A stretch of DNA of 64,000 bases from Luteibacter sp. 9135 (GCF_000745005.1 NZ_JQNB01000001.1:3465501-3529500), one strand, 5' to 3'. Positions 1-9,725 are shown, counted from the stretch's first letter. A program made the numbers and translations. Notes: generated by a model not told the origin, from the sequence alone.

Positions 1-133
1 GGTCCTCACCCACCAGCACCACGGCAAGGCCGGGCGCACGGCGACCCTCGGCCACCCGCTTGGCCACGCGGCGACCGATGTGCTCGAGAAGTTCCTGGGC
101 GATGCGCTTGCCGTCGAGAATACGTGCGGTCAT
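1..133 (-). CDS. folD: FolD, methylenetetrahydrofolate dehydrogenase/cyclohydrolase (5' part only)
   Basis: Only the first 44 codons are in the window; the gene runs off the left edge. The start ATG is at 133 on the minus strand. The N-terminus reads MTARILDGKRIAQELLEHIG and continues to a PGLAVVLVGED stretch, which is the standard opening of FolD (the PxLAvilVGdDPAS motif begins at the edge). FolD is a cytosolic enzyme that interconverts 5,10-methylene-, 5,10-methenyl- and 10-formyl-tetrahydrofolate. It is divergent from the acetyltransferase gene, with 81 bases between the two starts. Identification rests on a short fragment but the match to the family start is good. Confidence 0.85.
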   Translation of the reverse strand, partial: MTARILDGKRIAQELLEHIGRRVAKRVAEGRRAPGLAVVLVGED

Positions 134-214
134 GGGGTGTCGCCCTGCGGAAACCGCGCATTATCCCCTGAACCCCGTGTGCGGAGAAGAGTCGGCTCTT
201 GCATACTTTCCGCC

Positions 215-808
215 ATGCACATCGCACCGATCCCCTACCCGCACGACGTGAGCGATGGCCACGTCGTCCTACGCCCGCATCGCATGAGCGATGCCCCCGC
301 ACTTGCCGAGGCCGTTCGCGAATCGGTGGCTACCGTCGGCCGCTGGCAGGACTGGTGCCATGCCGGGTACAGCGAGGCCGATGCGACGACATGGATCGAT
401 ACCTGCCGTCGGCACTGGCTCACCGGCGAGGGCAACGAGTTCCTGGTCTTCGACGCCACCACCGATACGCTGCTCGGCGGTATGGGGGTCAACCACCTCA
501 ACCACGAGCACCGGTTTGCCAACCTCGGTTACTGGGTGCGGGAATCCGCCCAGGGCAAGGGCATCGCCACCCGTGCCGGACGACTCGCCGCGCGCTTCGC
601 GCTCGAGACGGTGCAGGTGTCACGACTGGAAATCGTGGCCGCCCACGACAACCTGGCCAGCCGGCGTACGGCTGAACGCATAGGAGGTTCTTTCGAAGGA
701 ATGCTTCGCAACCGACTGGTATTGAAAGGAATGCCGGTTGACGCGGCAATGTATTCGATCGTCGCCGATCAGCCGGCCGACGCACACATCCGCTCGATAT
801 CCACATAG
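215..808 (+). CDS. GNAT-family N-acetyltransferase, RimJ/RimL type
   Basis: 197 residues from ATG 215. The frame stays open upstream, but this start gives the usual family N-terminus (an LRPHRMSDA segment near residue 20). The acetyl-CoA-binding loop is visible as GYWVRESAQGKGIATRAG, with the QGKGIA signature of motif A. The later segment SRRTAERIGGSFEGMLRN is typical of RimJ/RimL-like enzymes that acetylate ribosomal protein N-termini, amino acids or antibiotics. The substrate cannot be told from sequence. Its last 40 bases overlap the 3' end of the convergent moeB-like gene. Confidence 0.85.
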   Translation: MHIAPIPYPHDVSDGHVVLRPHRMSDAPALAEAVRESVATVGRWQDWCHAGYSEADATTWIDTCRRHWLTGEGNEFLVFDATTDTLLGGMGVNHLNHEHRFANLGYWVRESAQGKGIATRAGRLAARFALETVQVSRLEIVAAHDNLASRRTAERIGGSFEGMLRNRLVLKGMPVDAAMYSIVADQPADAHIRSIST

Positions 809-1938
809 CCATCGAACCGGGCTGCCGGCCCACAGCCCGGACAGTGCGGATCGCGATGTAGCGCAAGCTCGCGAAAGCGCATGCCCAGTGCGTCGTAGGT
901 CAGCAGGCGCCCGACCAGCGGCTGGCCGATACCCAGCACCAGCTTCATCACCTCCGTGGCTTGCACCAGTCCGACCAGCCCGGGCAATACGCCGAGCACA
1001 CCGGCCTCACTGCAGTTGGGGGCGTCCGCCGCCGACGGCGGTTCCGGAAACAGGCAGCGATAGCATGGTGAATCCTCTCGCCGCGGGTCGAACACGCTGG
1101 CCTGGCCGGTGAACCGTTCAATGGCGGCGTAAACCAGGGGCACGCCGAGGCGTCGCGTGGCGGCGGCCAGCAGGTAGCGCGTCGGGAAGTTGTCGGCCCC
1201 ATCGATCACCACGTCGTGGCCGTCGAGCAGGGCCTCGACATTGTCCGCGCGCAGCCGGTCGACGACGACGCGCACATCGACCCGGGGATTCAGGGCCAGC
1301 AAGGCCATGCGGGCGGAGTCGGCCTTGCTTACGCCGACACGGGCGTCCGCGTGGACCACCTGGCGATGCAGGTTGGATCGCTCGACCCGGTCGTCGTCGA
1401 TCAGGGTGAGGCGGCCGACGCCCGCGGCGGCCAGGTAAAGCAATACCGGCGAACCCAGGCCACCGGCACCGATCACCGCTATCCTGGCGGCGCCGAGGCG
1501 CGCCTGGCCGGCCTCGCCGATCTGGGGCAACAGCACCTGCCGCGCATAGCGCTCCGCGGCATCCGCATCCAGTGTGGTGGCACTCACCGGCAGGCCAGCG
1601 GTTTTCCAGGCGGCCATGCCACCCACGACGGACGCCACCCGCGTATAACCCATGCGTTGCAGCGCCTCGGCAGCCAGCAACGAGCGCTGGCCACTACCGC
1701 AAAGCAACAGGATCTCTCGCTGGCGATCGGGCGCCACCTGCTCGATACGCAGCTCGAGGAAACCGCGGGACAGCCCCAGTGCGCCTTCCGGCAGGCCGGA
1801 GGCGCGCTCGCTGTCCTCACGTACGTCGACCAACAGCGCACCGGCGAGCTGCCGCGCGCGTGCATCGGTCACGGGAATCTCGGGCACGCGCTGGCGCAGC
1901 GCGGCCAACCACTCGTCCCTGCCCATATCGTCGGTCAT
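769..1938 (-). CDS. moeB: Rhodanese-ThiF fusion, molybdopterin-synthase adenylyltransferase MoeB-like
   Basis: 389 residues. I chose ATG 1938 because GAGGTG lies six bases upstream; a GTG three codons earlier is the alternative. Domains in order: an N-terminal rhodanese domain (about residues 20-115, with the active-loop cysteine in LLLCGSGQRS) and a ThiF/MoeB/E1-like domain (about 130-385) with the nucleotide motif GAGGLGSP and two zinc-type pairs, CYRC and CPGC. The family adenylates the C-terminal glycine of sulfur-carrier proteins such as MoaD; the rhodanese part suggests persulfide delivery. The true partner (MoaD or ThiS) is not in the window. It lies 26 bases downstream of der and is probably cotranscribed. 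Confidence 0.85.
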   Translation of the reverse strand: MTDDMGRDEWLAALRQRVPEIPVTDARARQLAGALLVDVREDSERASGLPEGALGLSRGFLELRIEQVAPDRQREILLLCGSGQRSLLAAEALQRMGYTRVASVVGGMAAWKTAGLPVSATTLDADAAERYARQVLLPQIGEAGQARLGAARIAVIGAGGLGSPVLLYLAAAGVGRLTLIDDDRVERSNLHRQVVHADARVGVSKADSARMALLALNPRVDVRVVVDRLRADNVEALLDGHDVVIDGADNFPTRYLLAAATRRLGVPLVYAAIERFTGQASVFDPRREDSPCYRCLFPEPPSAADAPNCSEAGVLGVLPGLVGLVQATEVMKLVLGIGQPLVGRLLTYDALGMRFRELALHRDPHCPGCGPAARFDGYVDIERMCASAG

Positions 1939-1964
1939 GCGAGGCACCTCGACGACGGCGACGC

Positions 1965-3362
1965 TTACTTCTCGCGTCGCTTCGCGTTGCGGATCATCTC
2001 CCGACGGCGGCGCTGCTGGCCTTCCGTCAGGACGTTCTTCTTGCCAGCGTAAGGGTTTTCGCCGTCACGGAAGTCGATACGAATGGGCGTGCCTTCCAGG
2101 CGATAGCGCTTGCGGAAGAAGCCTTCCAGGTAGCGACGATATGCCGGCGCGATGTGCTTGGTACGGCTGCCGTGGATGACAATTGTCGGTGGGTTGAACC
2201 CGCCCGGATGCGCATAACGCAGCTTCGGCGCATGACCGCGCACCAGCGGCGGCTGATAGGCCTCGTAGGCCTGCTCCAGCGTTCGCGTCAGCTCGCTCGA
2301 AGTAAGCACCTTGGTCGCCGCGTGATGGGCACGAACCACGGCCTTCATCAACTCGCGCAGGCCGGAACCATGCAGCGCGGAAATGAACACCGTCTTGGCC
2401 CAATCGGCGAAGACCAACCGGCGCTCGAGCGCCTTCTGCGTCTGCTCCCGGGCGTAGCTGTCCATGCCGTCCCACTTGTTCACCGCGATGATCAGCGCCC
2501 GGCCCTCCTCGATGGCATGGCCGATGAGGGTGAGGTCCTGGTCCGCCAGATTCTCGCGGGCATCGATCAGGACGACCGTAACCTGAGAGGCAGCAATAGA
2601 CTGCAATGTCTTGATAACGCTGAATTTCTCGACCGCTTCTTCGACCCGTGCACGGCGACGCACACCGGCGGTGTCGATCAGGGTGTACTTCTTGCCGTCA
2701 CGCTCCAGCGGCACCCGGATCGGATCGCGGGTGGTGCCGGCCACATCGGAGACGATCAGGCGATCTTCCCCGAGCAGGCGATTGATCAGCGTGGACTTGC
2801 CGGCATTGGGACGGCCCACGATGGCGACGCGGATACCTTGATCGTCCAGGCCGGGATCGTTGTCGCGCTCGTCCGGCAGGTAGCCGATGGATTTTTCCAC
2901 CAGTACGTCCACGCCGCGGTTGTGCGCCGCCGACATCGGCAGCGTTTCCGCGATACCGAACGAGGCGAACTCACCCATGGCGACGGCTTCGTCCACGCCG
3001 TCGGTCTTGTTGACCACGACGATGACCGTCTTGCCGCTGCGACGAAGCTCGGAAAGGATGCCCGCATCGAGCGGGAGCACGCCGTCGCGCGCATCGACCA
3101 CGAACACCAGCAGGTGCGCTTCGCCGATGGCGAGACGGACCTGCGTGGCGGTGAGGCCTTCAATGCCCTCGTCACTGCCGGACATACCGCCGGTATCGAC
3201 GACGACGAAGGGCCGGGGACCGAGACGGCAGACACCGTAGTGTCTGTCACGGGTGACGCCGGGCATATCGGCGACGAGGGCGTCCCTGCTACGCGTCAGC
3301 GCATTGAAGAGGGTCGACTTACCGACATTGGGGCGGCCGACCAGAGCGACGACGGGCAACAT
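1965..3362 (-). CDS. der: Der (EngA), double-domain ribosome-assembly GTPase
   Basis: 465 residues, normal for Der. The protein opens [17 protein letters not shown], so the first P-loop is at the very N-terminus. The second GTPase domain starts with a GRPNAGKS P-loop near residue 185, and a KH-like domain ends the protein in a basic tail ([17 protein letters not shown]). Der is essential and acts in 50S subunit maturation. The gene follows bamB by 23 bases in the same order as in E. coli (yfgM-bamB-der), so an operon is likely. Confidence 0.97.
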   Translation of the reverse strand: MLPVVALVGRPNVGKSTLFNALTRSRDALVADMPGVTRDRHYGVCRLGPRPFVVVDTGGMSGSDEGIEGLTATQVRLAIGEAHLLVFVVDARDGVLPLDAGILSELRRSGKTVIVVVNKTDGVDEAVAMGEFASFGIAETLPMSAAHNRGVDVLVEKSIGYLPDERDNDPGLDDQGIRVAIVGRPNAGKSTLINRLLGEDRLIVSDVAGTTRDPIRVPLERDGKKYTLIDTAGVRRRARVEEAVEKFSVIKTLQSIAASQVTVVLIDARENLADQDLTLIGHAIEEGRALIIAVNKWDGMDSYAREQTQKALERRLVFADWAKTVFISALHGSGLRELMKAVVRAHHAATKVLTSSELTRTLEQAYEAYQPPLVRGHAPKLRYAHPGGFNPPTIVIHGSRTKHIAPAYRRYLEGFFRKRYRLEGTPIRIDFRDGENPYAGKKNVLTEGQQRRRREMIRNAKRREK

Positions 3363-3385
3363 GGGAGATACATCTATCCTGTGAA

Positions 3386-4585
3386 TCAGTTCGTGGCGAT
3401 GCGGTAGGCGCCGATGTGGCCCTCGACATCTTCGACGAACACGGTGTCACCCACCACGACGGGCTGGGCACGAATGGCTTTCTTGGACAGGCGCTCGCGG
3501 GCGACGATCTTGCCGTCGGCCGCGGCCATCCAGTGGATGTGGCCGTCGAGGTCGCCGACCACGACGTAGTTGCCCTGCACGGCGGGGCCGGTCAGCCAAC
3601 GGTATTTCAGGTCGGCCTGCTTCCAGATGTTGGCGCCGCTGCTCTTGTCGAAGGCGAACACCTGCGACTGGTCGTCCACGCCGTAGACCGCATTGTCCTT
3701 CACGTCCAGGGAGGTGAACGTGGAAAACCCGTGGTTCCACAGCGGGCGACCGCTGGGGCCGTCGATGGCGGTGAGGTTGCCGTGGTAGGCGGCGCCGTAG
3801 ATCGTGGTGCCGTCGAGCACGAGCGCACCGTCGGCATCGTTGAGGCGATCGATCTCGGTACGGCCTTCACCGCTGGACAGGGTCTGTTCCCAGAGCTTTT
3901 CGCCGTTGTCCAGGCGGATCGCGACCAGCTTGCCGGCATCGCTGCCGAGGAACACCACGCCGTTGGCGACGAGCAGGCGGCCGTTGCCGCGCAGGCTGAG
4001 GAGCGGCACCTGGGACTGGTCGTACACCCAGCGGCGCTCGCCGTTGGCGGCGTCGATACCGTAGACACGGCCGTCGTTGCAGCGGACCACCACGATGTCA
4101 CCGGCGACGACCGGCGCGGCGATGACTTCCGAGGAGAGCTCCGCCGACCAGCGACGCGCGCCGTCCTTGGTGCTCATGCCATAGAGGTGGCCATCGAGCG
4201 TGCCGATGGCGAGCAGGTCGCCGGCAGCGCCGGGGCCGCCGGAGAAGCGGGCGTCCTCGCGCTTGGCGTCGCCCCAGCCGAACCAGCCGTGCTGGCGGGT
4301 GCTCTTGGACCAGAGGGTCTTGCCCGTCGCGGCATCGAATGCCGCGATCTTGCCATCGGTGCTGGCGGCGTAGACCACGTTGTCGACGACGGCCGGACGC
4401 ATACGCACGCCGGATTCCGCCGCGCCATCACCGATGCCGGACTTCCAGAGGCGCTGGACCTTCAGGGTCGGCTCGAACTTCTTGTCGAGCGGGGTCGGCG
4501 GTTCGACGTTTTCCTTCTTGAACGAATGGCAGCCGGCCAGAACGACCAGCGACGAAGTCAACGCGATTGCCCAGAAACGTTTCAT
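3386..4585 (-). CDS. bamB: BamB, outer-membrane protein assembly lipoprotein
   Basis: 399 residues. The N-terminus is a lipoprotein signal with lipobox VLAGC (cysteine about residue 19), followed by repeated PQQ-like beta-propeller blades such as [18 protein letters not shown] and GEKLWEQTL. BamB is the periplasmic scaffold of the BAM complex that inserts beta-barrel proteins in the outer membrane. Its ATG overlaps the stop of the upstream gene in an ATGA at 4582-4585, which indicates translational coupling. Confidence 0.95.
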   Translation of the reverse strand: MKRFWAIALTSSLVVLAGCHSFKKENVEPPTPLDKKFEPTLKVQRLWKSGIGDGAAESGVRMRPAVVDNVVYAASTDGKIAAFDAATGKTLWSKSTRQHGWFGWGDAKREDARFSGGPGAAGDLLAIGTLDGHLYGMSTKDGARRWSAELSSEVIAAPVVAGDIVVVRCNDGRVYGIDAANGERRWVYDQSQVPLLSLRGNGRLLVANGVVFLGSDAGKLVAIRLDNGEKLWEQTLSSGEGRTEIDRLNDADGALVLDGTTIYGAAYHGNLTAIDGPSGRPLWNHGFSTFTSLDVKDNAVYGVDDQSQVFAFDKSSGANIWKQADLKYRWLTGPAVQGNYVVVGDLDGHIHWMAAADGKIVARERLSKKAIRAQPVVVGDTVFVEDVEGHIGAYRIATN

Positions 4586-5232
4586 GCACCCTGCTTCCCG
4601 GCCACTGCCAGATCATCGAGCTTGGTTTGAACGACACCGCGTTGCGGTGCACTGTCGCCCATCGCGGCGATCGCCGCCTCATAGGCCTTGCGTGCGTCGT
4701 CGTGGCGTCCAAGCTTGACCAGCGCATCGCCGCGGAGTTCCTGCGCGATCGCCACAAAGGACTTGCCCTGCATCGCGTCGAGCGAGCTGATGGCGTCCTG
4801 CGGCTTGCCCTGGGCAAACTTGAGTTGCGCGACACGAAGCTGCGCGAGTGTTTTCAACGCGTCGTCCTTGGCGTGGGCCACGGCCCAGTCGAGGTCGCCG
4901 GACGCCTTGTCCAGTTGGCCGGCCATGACGTTGCGCTGCGCACGCTCGCCAGCCGCGAACACCGACCAGGCGGTGTCCGAGTAATCCTTCAGCAGGGTCT
5001 CGGTGCGCAGATCGATCTCGTTGGCGCGATTCTGCGCCACGGCGGCCTGCAGCGCGGCGTATTCGCCCGCGGCGGCCTGTTCGTGGCCGGCGCGATGCGA
5101 TTTCCACTGCTGCCAGCCGAAGATCAGCACCAGGCCGAGCGCGATGCCGACGGCGATCGACACGCCATTCCTGCGCAGCCATTGCTGGACGCGTTCACCC
5201 TGTTCGTAATCGTCGTATACGTCGAATGACAT
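4582..5232 (-). CDS. YfgM-like tetratricopeptide membrane protein (ancillary SecYEG translocon subunit family)
   Basis: 216 residues from ATG 5232; the open frame upstream lacks family character. The protein starts MSFDVYDDYEQGERVQQWLR, followed by one membrane segment (about residues 22-40, SIAVGIALGLVLIFGWQQW) and a periplasmic TPR-like domain rich in Ala, Leu and Gln. This is the YfgM family, which in E. coli associates with SecYEG and periplasmic chaperones. Its place just before bamB and der supports the call. A terminator-like hairpin after rodZ separates it from the upstream genes, so it probably has its own promoter in 5233-5330. Confidence 0.9.
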   Translation of the reverse strand: MSFDVYDDYEQGERVQQWLRRNGVSIAVGIALGLVLIFGWQQWKSHRAGHEQAAAGEYAALQAAVAQNRANEIDLRTETLLKDYSDTAWSVFAAGERAQRNVMAGQLDKASGDLDWAVAHAKDDALKTLAQLRVAQLKFAQGKPQDAISSLDAMQGKSFVAIAQELRGDALVKLGRHDDARKAYEAAIAAMGDSAPQRGVVQTKLDDLAVAGKQGA

Positions 5233-5332
5233 GCAATCACCCACTGCGCTCCGCGCAGCACATCCTGGAGGGAACAAGCCCGCACCTGCCATCGGGACGA
5301 TGACGGGACGGATCAATAGGCAAGGATAACCG

Positions 5333-5353
5333 AAAAGCGCCGGCCGGCGGCGC
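5333..5353 (-). terminator. Rho-independent terminator after rodZ
   Basis: Read on the minus strand: GCGCCG, a five-base loop, CGGCGC, then TTTT. The stem is six G/C pairs. It lies about 30 bases after the rodZ stop codon and before the YfgM-like gene, so it probably ends the ndk-rlmN-pilF-rodZ transcript. Confidence 0.6.
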
Positions 5354-5383
5354 CGCGCTGAGACGGTGTGGCCTTAGCGGCGA

Positions 5384-6454
5384 TCAGTTCGCGATCGGCG
5401 TGGCCTTGCCGTCGCGGATATCCACGCGGAAACGCGCCACATTGGCCCGACGGAAGGCATCCAGCGAGACCGCCTGGCCGTCGACCGTGGCCTGGGCCCC
5501 GGTGGCGTTGCCGATGCGGACCTCGAGCGGGCTGTCGCTGCGGTAGGACTTCTGGGTACCCGCGGGCAGGATGCCGTATTCCAGGCGCGAACCATCGGCG
5601 GCGGTGACTTCCACCCAACTGGCTGACGGCAGCGAGAGCGACAGGCTGTGTGCACCTTGCCCCTTGGCCGCGTCTTCGGTCACCGGCGCGGCGGCGGACG
5701 TCGCCAGCGGTGCCTTCGCCGCGCTGCGATCCAGCGGCGGGAACATCGCCATCGATGCGAGCAGGGGCTGCTGGTCCTCGACGCGCGATTCCGCGGCGGG
5801 AGCGGCGGCGGGACCACCGGCCGGCGTAGCGGAAGCGACGGCGCTGGACGTGCTCGGCGCCGGGGCGTCCTGCTGGGCGACCGGCGACGCATCCAGGGGC
5901 GACAGACGCGGCATGTCACGGTCGAGCGTGCCGCGCACGCCCAGCCAGACCATCGGCACGACGATCACGGCGGTCAGCACCACATAGGTGGCGGCGGTGA
6001 CGTAACGGTCGAGGAGGTAGCGCGAGTGCGAGATGCCGCCCGTGACCACCAGCTCCGGCTGCCGGGGCGCCAACGTGGCCAGCTCGGCCTGGATGGCTTC
6101 CGGATCCACACCGAGGTGGTCGCCGTATTTGCTCAGGTAGCCGGCCAGGTAGACCTGGTAGTCGATGCCGCCGTACTCGCCGGCTTCCAGCTGGCGCAGG
6201 AGGCGCGACGGCAGGCGCAGGGCCTGGCCGCAAGCTTCGATCGTATAGCCGCGGGCCTCGCGGGCCGCCCGCAAGCGGGCGCCGAGCCCGGCGCTCCCGG
6301 CGGCGTGATCGATGAGGACACGACCGCTCTCATCGGCGTTCACGTCGAACTGGGGTTCCATGGCGTGCTCCGTAGGTGCATTCGGCGCGATGCCGGCGAA
6401 CAGGTCCTGTTCGCGGTCGTCCCGACCGGAATTATTCGAAGGTACGGATGTCAT
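5384..6454 (-). CDS. rodZ: RodZ-type helix-turn-helix membrane protein
   Basis: 356 residues. A Cro/C1-type HTH lies at about residues 55-125 (GARLRAAREARGYTIEACGQ and GIDYQVYLAGYLSKY), followed by one membrane segment near 155-175 (YVVLTAVIVVPMVWLGV), a Pro/Ala/Ser-rich periplasmic linker, and a C-terminal beta-rich DUF4115 domain. RodZ links MreB to the elongasome and controls cell shape. The ATG overlaps the stop of pilF by four bases (ATGA at 6451-6454). In E. coli ispG and hisS follow rodZ; they are absent here. Confidence 0.92.
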   Translation of the reverse strand: MTSVPSNNSGRDDREQDLFAGIAPNAPTEHAMEPQFDVNADESGRVLIDHAAGSAGLGARLRAAREARGYTIEACGQALRLPSRLLRQLEAGEYGGIDYQVYLAGYLSKYGDHLGVDPEAIQAELATLAPRQPELVVTGGISHSRYLLDRYVTAATYVVLTAVIVVPMVWLGVRGTLDRDMPRLSPLDASPVAQQDAPAPSTSSAVASATPAGGPAAAPAAESRVEDQQPLLASMAMFPPLDRSAAKAPLATSAAAPVTEDAAKGQGAHSLSLSLPSASWVEVTAADGSRLEYGILPAGTQKSYRSDSPLEVRIGNATGAQATVDGQAVSLDAFRRANVARFRVDIRDGKATPIAN

Positions 6455-7221
6455 TGACGTGCGCTGGCTTCGAGGGTGTGCGCCTGTTCCGAATCCGGGA
6501 ACTGCGAGCGCAGACGTTTGGCGTAGTCCTGGGCAACCTCCCCGTTGCCCAGACGGAGCTCGATGTCATGACCGAGCTTCAACGAATCCGGACTGGGCCT
6601 GCCCAGCGCTTCATAGCGCTGAAGGAAGGCCCGCGACCGGAAAGCATCGTTCTTAAGGTACAACAGGTCGGCCAGCTGATACAGGGCATCGGCGTTATTG
6701 GGGTTACGCTGCAGTGCCTTGCGGAAGTAATCCTCCGCGGCCGGATAATCCTTCGCCTGCATCTGGCACGTACCCGCGTTGGTCAACGCGAGGTCAGGCG
6801 TTTCGTAGAAGGGGTCGGCCAAGGCGCGATCGAAGAATGGCCGGGCTTCCACGCCGCGCCCCTGCTTGCACAGGAAAACGGCCAGGTTGTTGTTGACCGA
6901 GCCCTTCTTCGGGTCGAACTCGATCGCCTTGCGGTAGTGCAACTCGGCATTGACCGGATCGTTGATCCGCTCGTACAGCACCGCGATCACGGTGTGCGCC
7001 GGCACGTACTTGGGATCGAACTGGAGCGCCTTCTGCAGCTTTTCCATGGCGCCCTGGAGGTCGCCATCCTGCATGTAGCGCTGGCCCAGTTCCGTGTGGA
7101 CCTCGGCGCCCTTGGCGCGCTCGTCGGCGGCCGACGAGGGCTTGAGCCCGGATTCGCCGGCCACGCAGCCGGCGCAGGCCAGCACCAGTGCCGCCAGCAA
7201 ACCCCAACGCTCAAGCCGCAT
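6451..7221 (-). CDS. pilF: PilF/PilW, type IV pilus biogenesis lipoprotein
   Basis: 256 residues. The signal peptide ends in a lipobox (LACAGC, cysteine near residue 19). At least four TPR motifs follow, for example [22 protein letters not shown] and [19 protein letters not shown]. This matches PilF (PilW), the outer-membrane pilotin that helps assemble the PilQ secretin ring. It overlaps rlmN by 11 bases and rodZ by 4. The other pilus genes are not in the window. Confidence 0.92.
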   Translation of the reverse strand: MRLERWGLLAALVLACAGCVAGESGLKPSSAADERAKGAEVHTELGQRYMQDGDLQGAMEKLQKALQFDPKYVPAHTVIAVLYERINDPVNAELHYRKAIEFDPKKGSVNNNLAVFLCKQGRGVEARPFFDRALADPFYETPDLALTNAGTCQMQAKDYPAAEDYFRKALQRNPNNADALYQLADLLYLKNDAFRSRAFLQRYEALGRPSPDSLKLGHDIELRLGNGEVAQDYAKRLRSQFPDSEQAHTLEASARQ

Positions 7222-8335
7222 TCACCGCTCCCTCTTCCAGCTTCCGGCGGAACTCGGCCTGGCGGCGCGTGCGGTCCACCACCTGACCCTTAAGCTGGCC
7301 GCAGGCGGCGTCGATGTCGTCACCACGGGTGCGCCGCAGCATGGTCAGCACGCCGGCATTGAGCAGCTGGGTCTGGAAATTGCGGATGTCGTCCGGGCTG
7401 GAACGCTCGAACCGCGTGCCCGGGAACGGGTTGAACGGGATCAGGTTGACCTTGTTGGCGCCCGGCAGTCGGCGCATGAACTTGATCAGCTGCTTCGCGT
7501 GCTCCGGCCGGTCGTTCACGCCCTTCATCAGGGTGTATTCGAAGGTGATGGAGGTTCGCGGGGCGCGGTTGATGTAGCGCTCGCAGGCGGCCATCAGCTC
7601 GGCCAGCGGGTAGCGCTTGTTCAGGGGCACAAGTTCCGTGCGCAGCTCGTCGTTGGCCGCATGAAGCGACACGGCGAGCGATACATCGCTCTCCGCCGAC
7701 AGCTTGTCGATCATCGGCACCAGGCCGGCCGTGGACAACGTGACCCGCTTGCTCGCCAGGCCGAAGCCCAGGTCGTCGCGCATCAGGCTCATCGCCTTGA
7801 CCACGTTGTCGAAATTGAGCAACGGCTCACCCATGCCCATCATCACCACGTTGGTGATGCGGCGCTGCTGGTGCGGCACGTTGCCCAGATGCTTGGCCGC
7901 GACCCATACCTGACCGATGATCTCGGCCGTGGACAGGTTGCGGGAGAAGCCCTGGGTGGCCGTGGAGCAGAACTGGCAGTTCAGGGCGCAGCCGACCTGC
8001 GACGACACGCACAGCGTGCCGCGGGTCGGCTCCGGGATGTAGACGGTCTCGATGGCGTTGCCGCCATCCATACCCAGCAGCCACTTCTGGGTGCCGTCGA
8101 CCGCGGTCTTCTCGAACGCGGTCTTGGGCGGGCCCACGTAGCAGCTGGCACTGAGCTTTTCGCGCAACGCCTTGCCGACATCGGTCATGTTCTCGAAATC
8201 GCTTTCGAGACGGTGGTAGATCCACTTCATGACCTGTTCGGCGCGATAGGGCTTCTCGCCGAGCTGGGCGAAGAAATCGCGCAGGCCGGCGCGATCGAAA
8301 TCGAGCAGGTTGACCTTGTCGGCGGGCGTGTTCAC
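7211..8335 (-). CDS. rlmN: RlmN, dual-specificity 23S rRNA/tRNA adenine-C2 methyltransferase
   Basis: 374 residues with a GTG start at 8335, preceded by GAGG. The radical-SAM cluster motif CxxxCxxC is C116, C120 and C123 ([16 protein letters not shown]). The GEPL SAM-binding motif is in [12 protein letters not shown]. RlmN methylates A2503 of 23S rRNA and A37 of some tRNAs. It follows ndk after an eight-base gap, as in many gammaproteobacteria. Confidence 0.97.
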   Translation of the reverse strand: MNTPADKVNLLDFDRAGLRDFFAQLGEKPYRAEQVMKWIYHRLESDFENMTDVGKALREKLSASCYVGPPKTAFEKTAVDGTQKWLLGMDGGNAIETVYIPEPTRGTLCVSSQVGCALNCQFCSTATQGFSRNLSTAEIIGQVWVAAKHLGNVPHQQRRITNVVMMGMGEPLLNFDNVVKAMSLMRDDLGFGLASKRVTLSTAGLVPMIDKLSAESDVSLAVSLHAANDELRTELVPLNKRYPLAELMAACERYINRAPRTSITFEYTLMKGVNDRPEHAKQLIKFMRRLPGANKVNLIPFNPFPGTRFERSSPDDIRNFQTQLLNAGVLTMLRRTRGDDIDAACGQLKGQVVDRTRRQAEFRRKLEEGAVNAA

Positions 8336-8343
8336 GGCGTGCC

Positions 8344-8769
8344 TCAGTGCGAAACGACGTCCGAGTCGTTGAAGAAGTACTTGATTTCGTTGGCGGCATT
8401 CTCGAGCGAATCCGAGCCGTGGACGGCATTGGCGTCGATCGAGTCGGCGAAGTCGGCGCGGATCGTGCCCGGCGCGGCGTCCTTCGGATTGGTGGCACCC
8501 ATCAGGTCGCGGTTCTTCAGGACCGCGCCCTCGCCTTCCAGCGCCTGGATCATCACCGGGCCGGAGATCATGAAATCGACCAGGGCGCCGAAGAACGGAC
8601 GCTCCTTGTGCACGGCGTAGAAGCCTTCGGCCTCTTCGCGGGTCAGCTGCTTCATCTTCGCGGCAACGATCTTGAGACCGGCCTTCTCGAAGCGAGCGAG
8701 GATTTCACCGATGACGTTCTTCTTGACGGCGTCGGGCTTGATGATCGAAAGGGTGCGCTCCAGCGCCAT
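8344..8769 (-). CDS. ndk: Ndk, nucleoside-diphosphate kinase
   Basis: 141 residues, standard for bacterial Ndk. The phosphorylated catalytic histidine is H117 in [12 protein letters not shown]. Other fixed family segments are [20 protein letters not shown] and [14 protein letters not shown]. The enzyme moves phosphate from ATP to other nucleoside diphosphates in the cytosol. It is the first gene of the minus-strand block. The minus strand upstream has TAGAAT (8892-8897 on the plus strand) as a plausible -10 element, but the -35 is weak. Confidence 0.98.
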   Translation of the reverse strand: MALERTLSIIKPDAVKKNVIGEILARFEKAGLKIVAAKMKQLTREEAEGFYAVHKERPFFGALVDFMISGPVMIQALEGEGAVLKNRDLMGATNPKDAAPGTIRADFADSIDANAVHGSDSLENAANEIKYFFNDSDVVSH

Positions 8770-8922
8770 ACGGATGCTCCGGGAAATGGAAAAAAGAAAG
8801 ACAAGTATGCCGGGGCCCGCGGGGACGCCCGGTGAAAGTTTGAGGCCAAAGCCGTCAGGAATGACTGACTTAGCTCACGAAATCTTGACAGATTCTAGCT
8901 CAATCGCAAGCTGCTTGCAGCC

Positions 8923-8938
8923 ATGTGCGGTCGCACAT
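8923..8938. promoter_or_regulatory. Perfect palindrome ATGTGCG-GT-CGCACAT
   Basis: A 16-base inverted repeat (seven-base arms, two-base spacer) lies just upstream of the predicted -35 of the TetR-type gene and between it and ndk. It could be a second operator or a small hairpin. No protein is assigned. Confidence 0.4.
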
Positions 8939-8967
8939 TGACCCTTTCGAGTGCCCGGGCGTATTCT
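8938..8967 (+). promoter_or_regulatory. Predicted sigma-70 promoter of the TetR/fad region
   Basis: TTGACC at 8938-8943 and TATTCT at 8962-8967 with an 18-base spacer. The -10 overlaps the first base of the palindromic operator at 8967-8982, an arrangement that suits repression by blocking polymerase. Confidence 0.45.
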
Positions 8968-8982
8968 CAAACGATCGTTTGA
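8967..8982. promoter_or_regulatory. PsrA-like palindromic operator TCAAACGATCGTTTGA
   Basis: A perfect 16-base palindrome 31 bases before the TetR start. Its core fits the published PsrA-type consensus (G/C)AAAC-N2-4-GTTTG(C/G) of fatty-acid-responsive TetR repressors. The position over the predicted transcription start predicts autoregulation, and possibly control of the following fad genes by read-through. Confidence 0.65.
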
Positions 8983-9013
8983 TTCAAACCCTGCCGCCTG
9001 CGGAGTCCGCCGA

Positions 9014-9688
9014 ATGACGAACGCCCCCTACGCGTCGCGCGAGCGCAGCACCAAGGAACGTATCCTCGGTGCTGCGGAGGCCCTGTTCGCCACCCACGGC
9101 TTCGCCGGTGCGTCGCTGCGCCAGGTGACCGCCGCGGCCCGGGTCAATCTCGCCGCGGTGAATTACCACTTCGGCTCGAAGGACAAGCTGATCGAGGAAG
9201 TGTTCCGTCGCCGCCTCGACGAGCTGAACAGCCGGCGCCTGGCCGCCCTGGGCAAGGTGGCCGGTGGCGAAGGTACCCGCCTCGAGGATGTCCTCGACGC
9301 CTACATCCGCCCCGCGCTGGACCTGTCCCGCAACGATGGCGGTGGCGCCGCCTTCGTCCGCGTGCTGGCCCGGGCGTATGCCGAGCATAACGAGACCCTG
9401 CGGCGGTTCCTGTCCGAGAACTACGGCCACGTGCTTCGCCAGTTCGCCGGCGAGTTCGCCCGGCTGCTGCCGGGCCTGCCCAAGGAAGACATCTACTGGC
9501 GGCTCGATATCGTCACCGGCGCCCTCACCTACGCCATGGCCGATTTCGGGATCATCCAGCGCAAGACCGACGTGGCCGAACGCGACCACCGCGAAAGCGC
9601 CGCCGAGCACCTGATCCGCTTTGCGGCGGCCGGCCTGCGCAGCCCGGCCGTCTCGCCCGCCCCATCGCCTACCCCCGCCGCTCGCTGA
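9014..9688 (+). CDS. TetR-family regulator, PsrA/FadR-like
   Basis: 224 residues from ATG 9014. A GTG further upstream would place the operator inside the gene, so it was rejected. The N-terminal HTH is clear (RERSTKERILGAAEALFATHGFAGASLRQVTAAARVNLAAVNYHFGSKDKLIEEVF). The C-terminal ligand domain is alpha-helical. It lies 37 bases before the fadB-type gene and behind a PsrA-like palindrome. By family logic it should be a repressor relieved by long-chain acyl-CoA or fatty acid and acting on beta-oxidation genes. The ligand is inferred. Confidence 0.88.
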   Translation: MTNAPYASRERSTKERILGAAEALFATHGFAGASLRQVTAAARVNLAAVNYHFGSKDKLIEEVFRRRLDELNSRRLAALGKVAGGEGTRLEDVLDAYIRPALDLSRNDGGGAAFVRVLARAYAEHNETLRRFLSENYGHVLRQFAGEFARLLPGLPKEDIYWRLDIVTGALTYAMADFGIIQRKTDVAERDHRESAAEHLIRFAAAGLRSPAVSPAPSPTPAAR

Positions 9689-9725
9689 CCGCGGGACGCA
9701 TCCTCACGCATCACCGGAGATCACC

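Noticed and set aside
1572..3407. A 611-codon frame opposite der
   Set aside because: Antisense to a confirmed GTPase gene.
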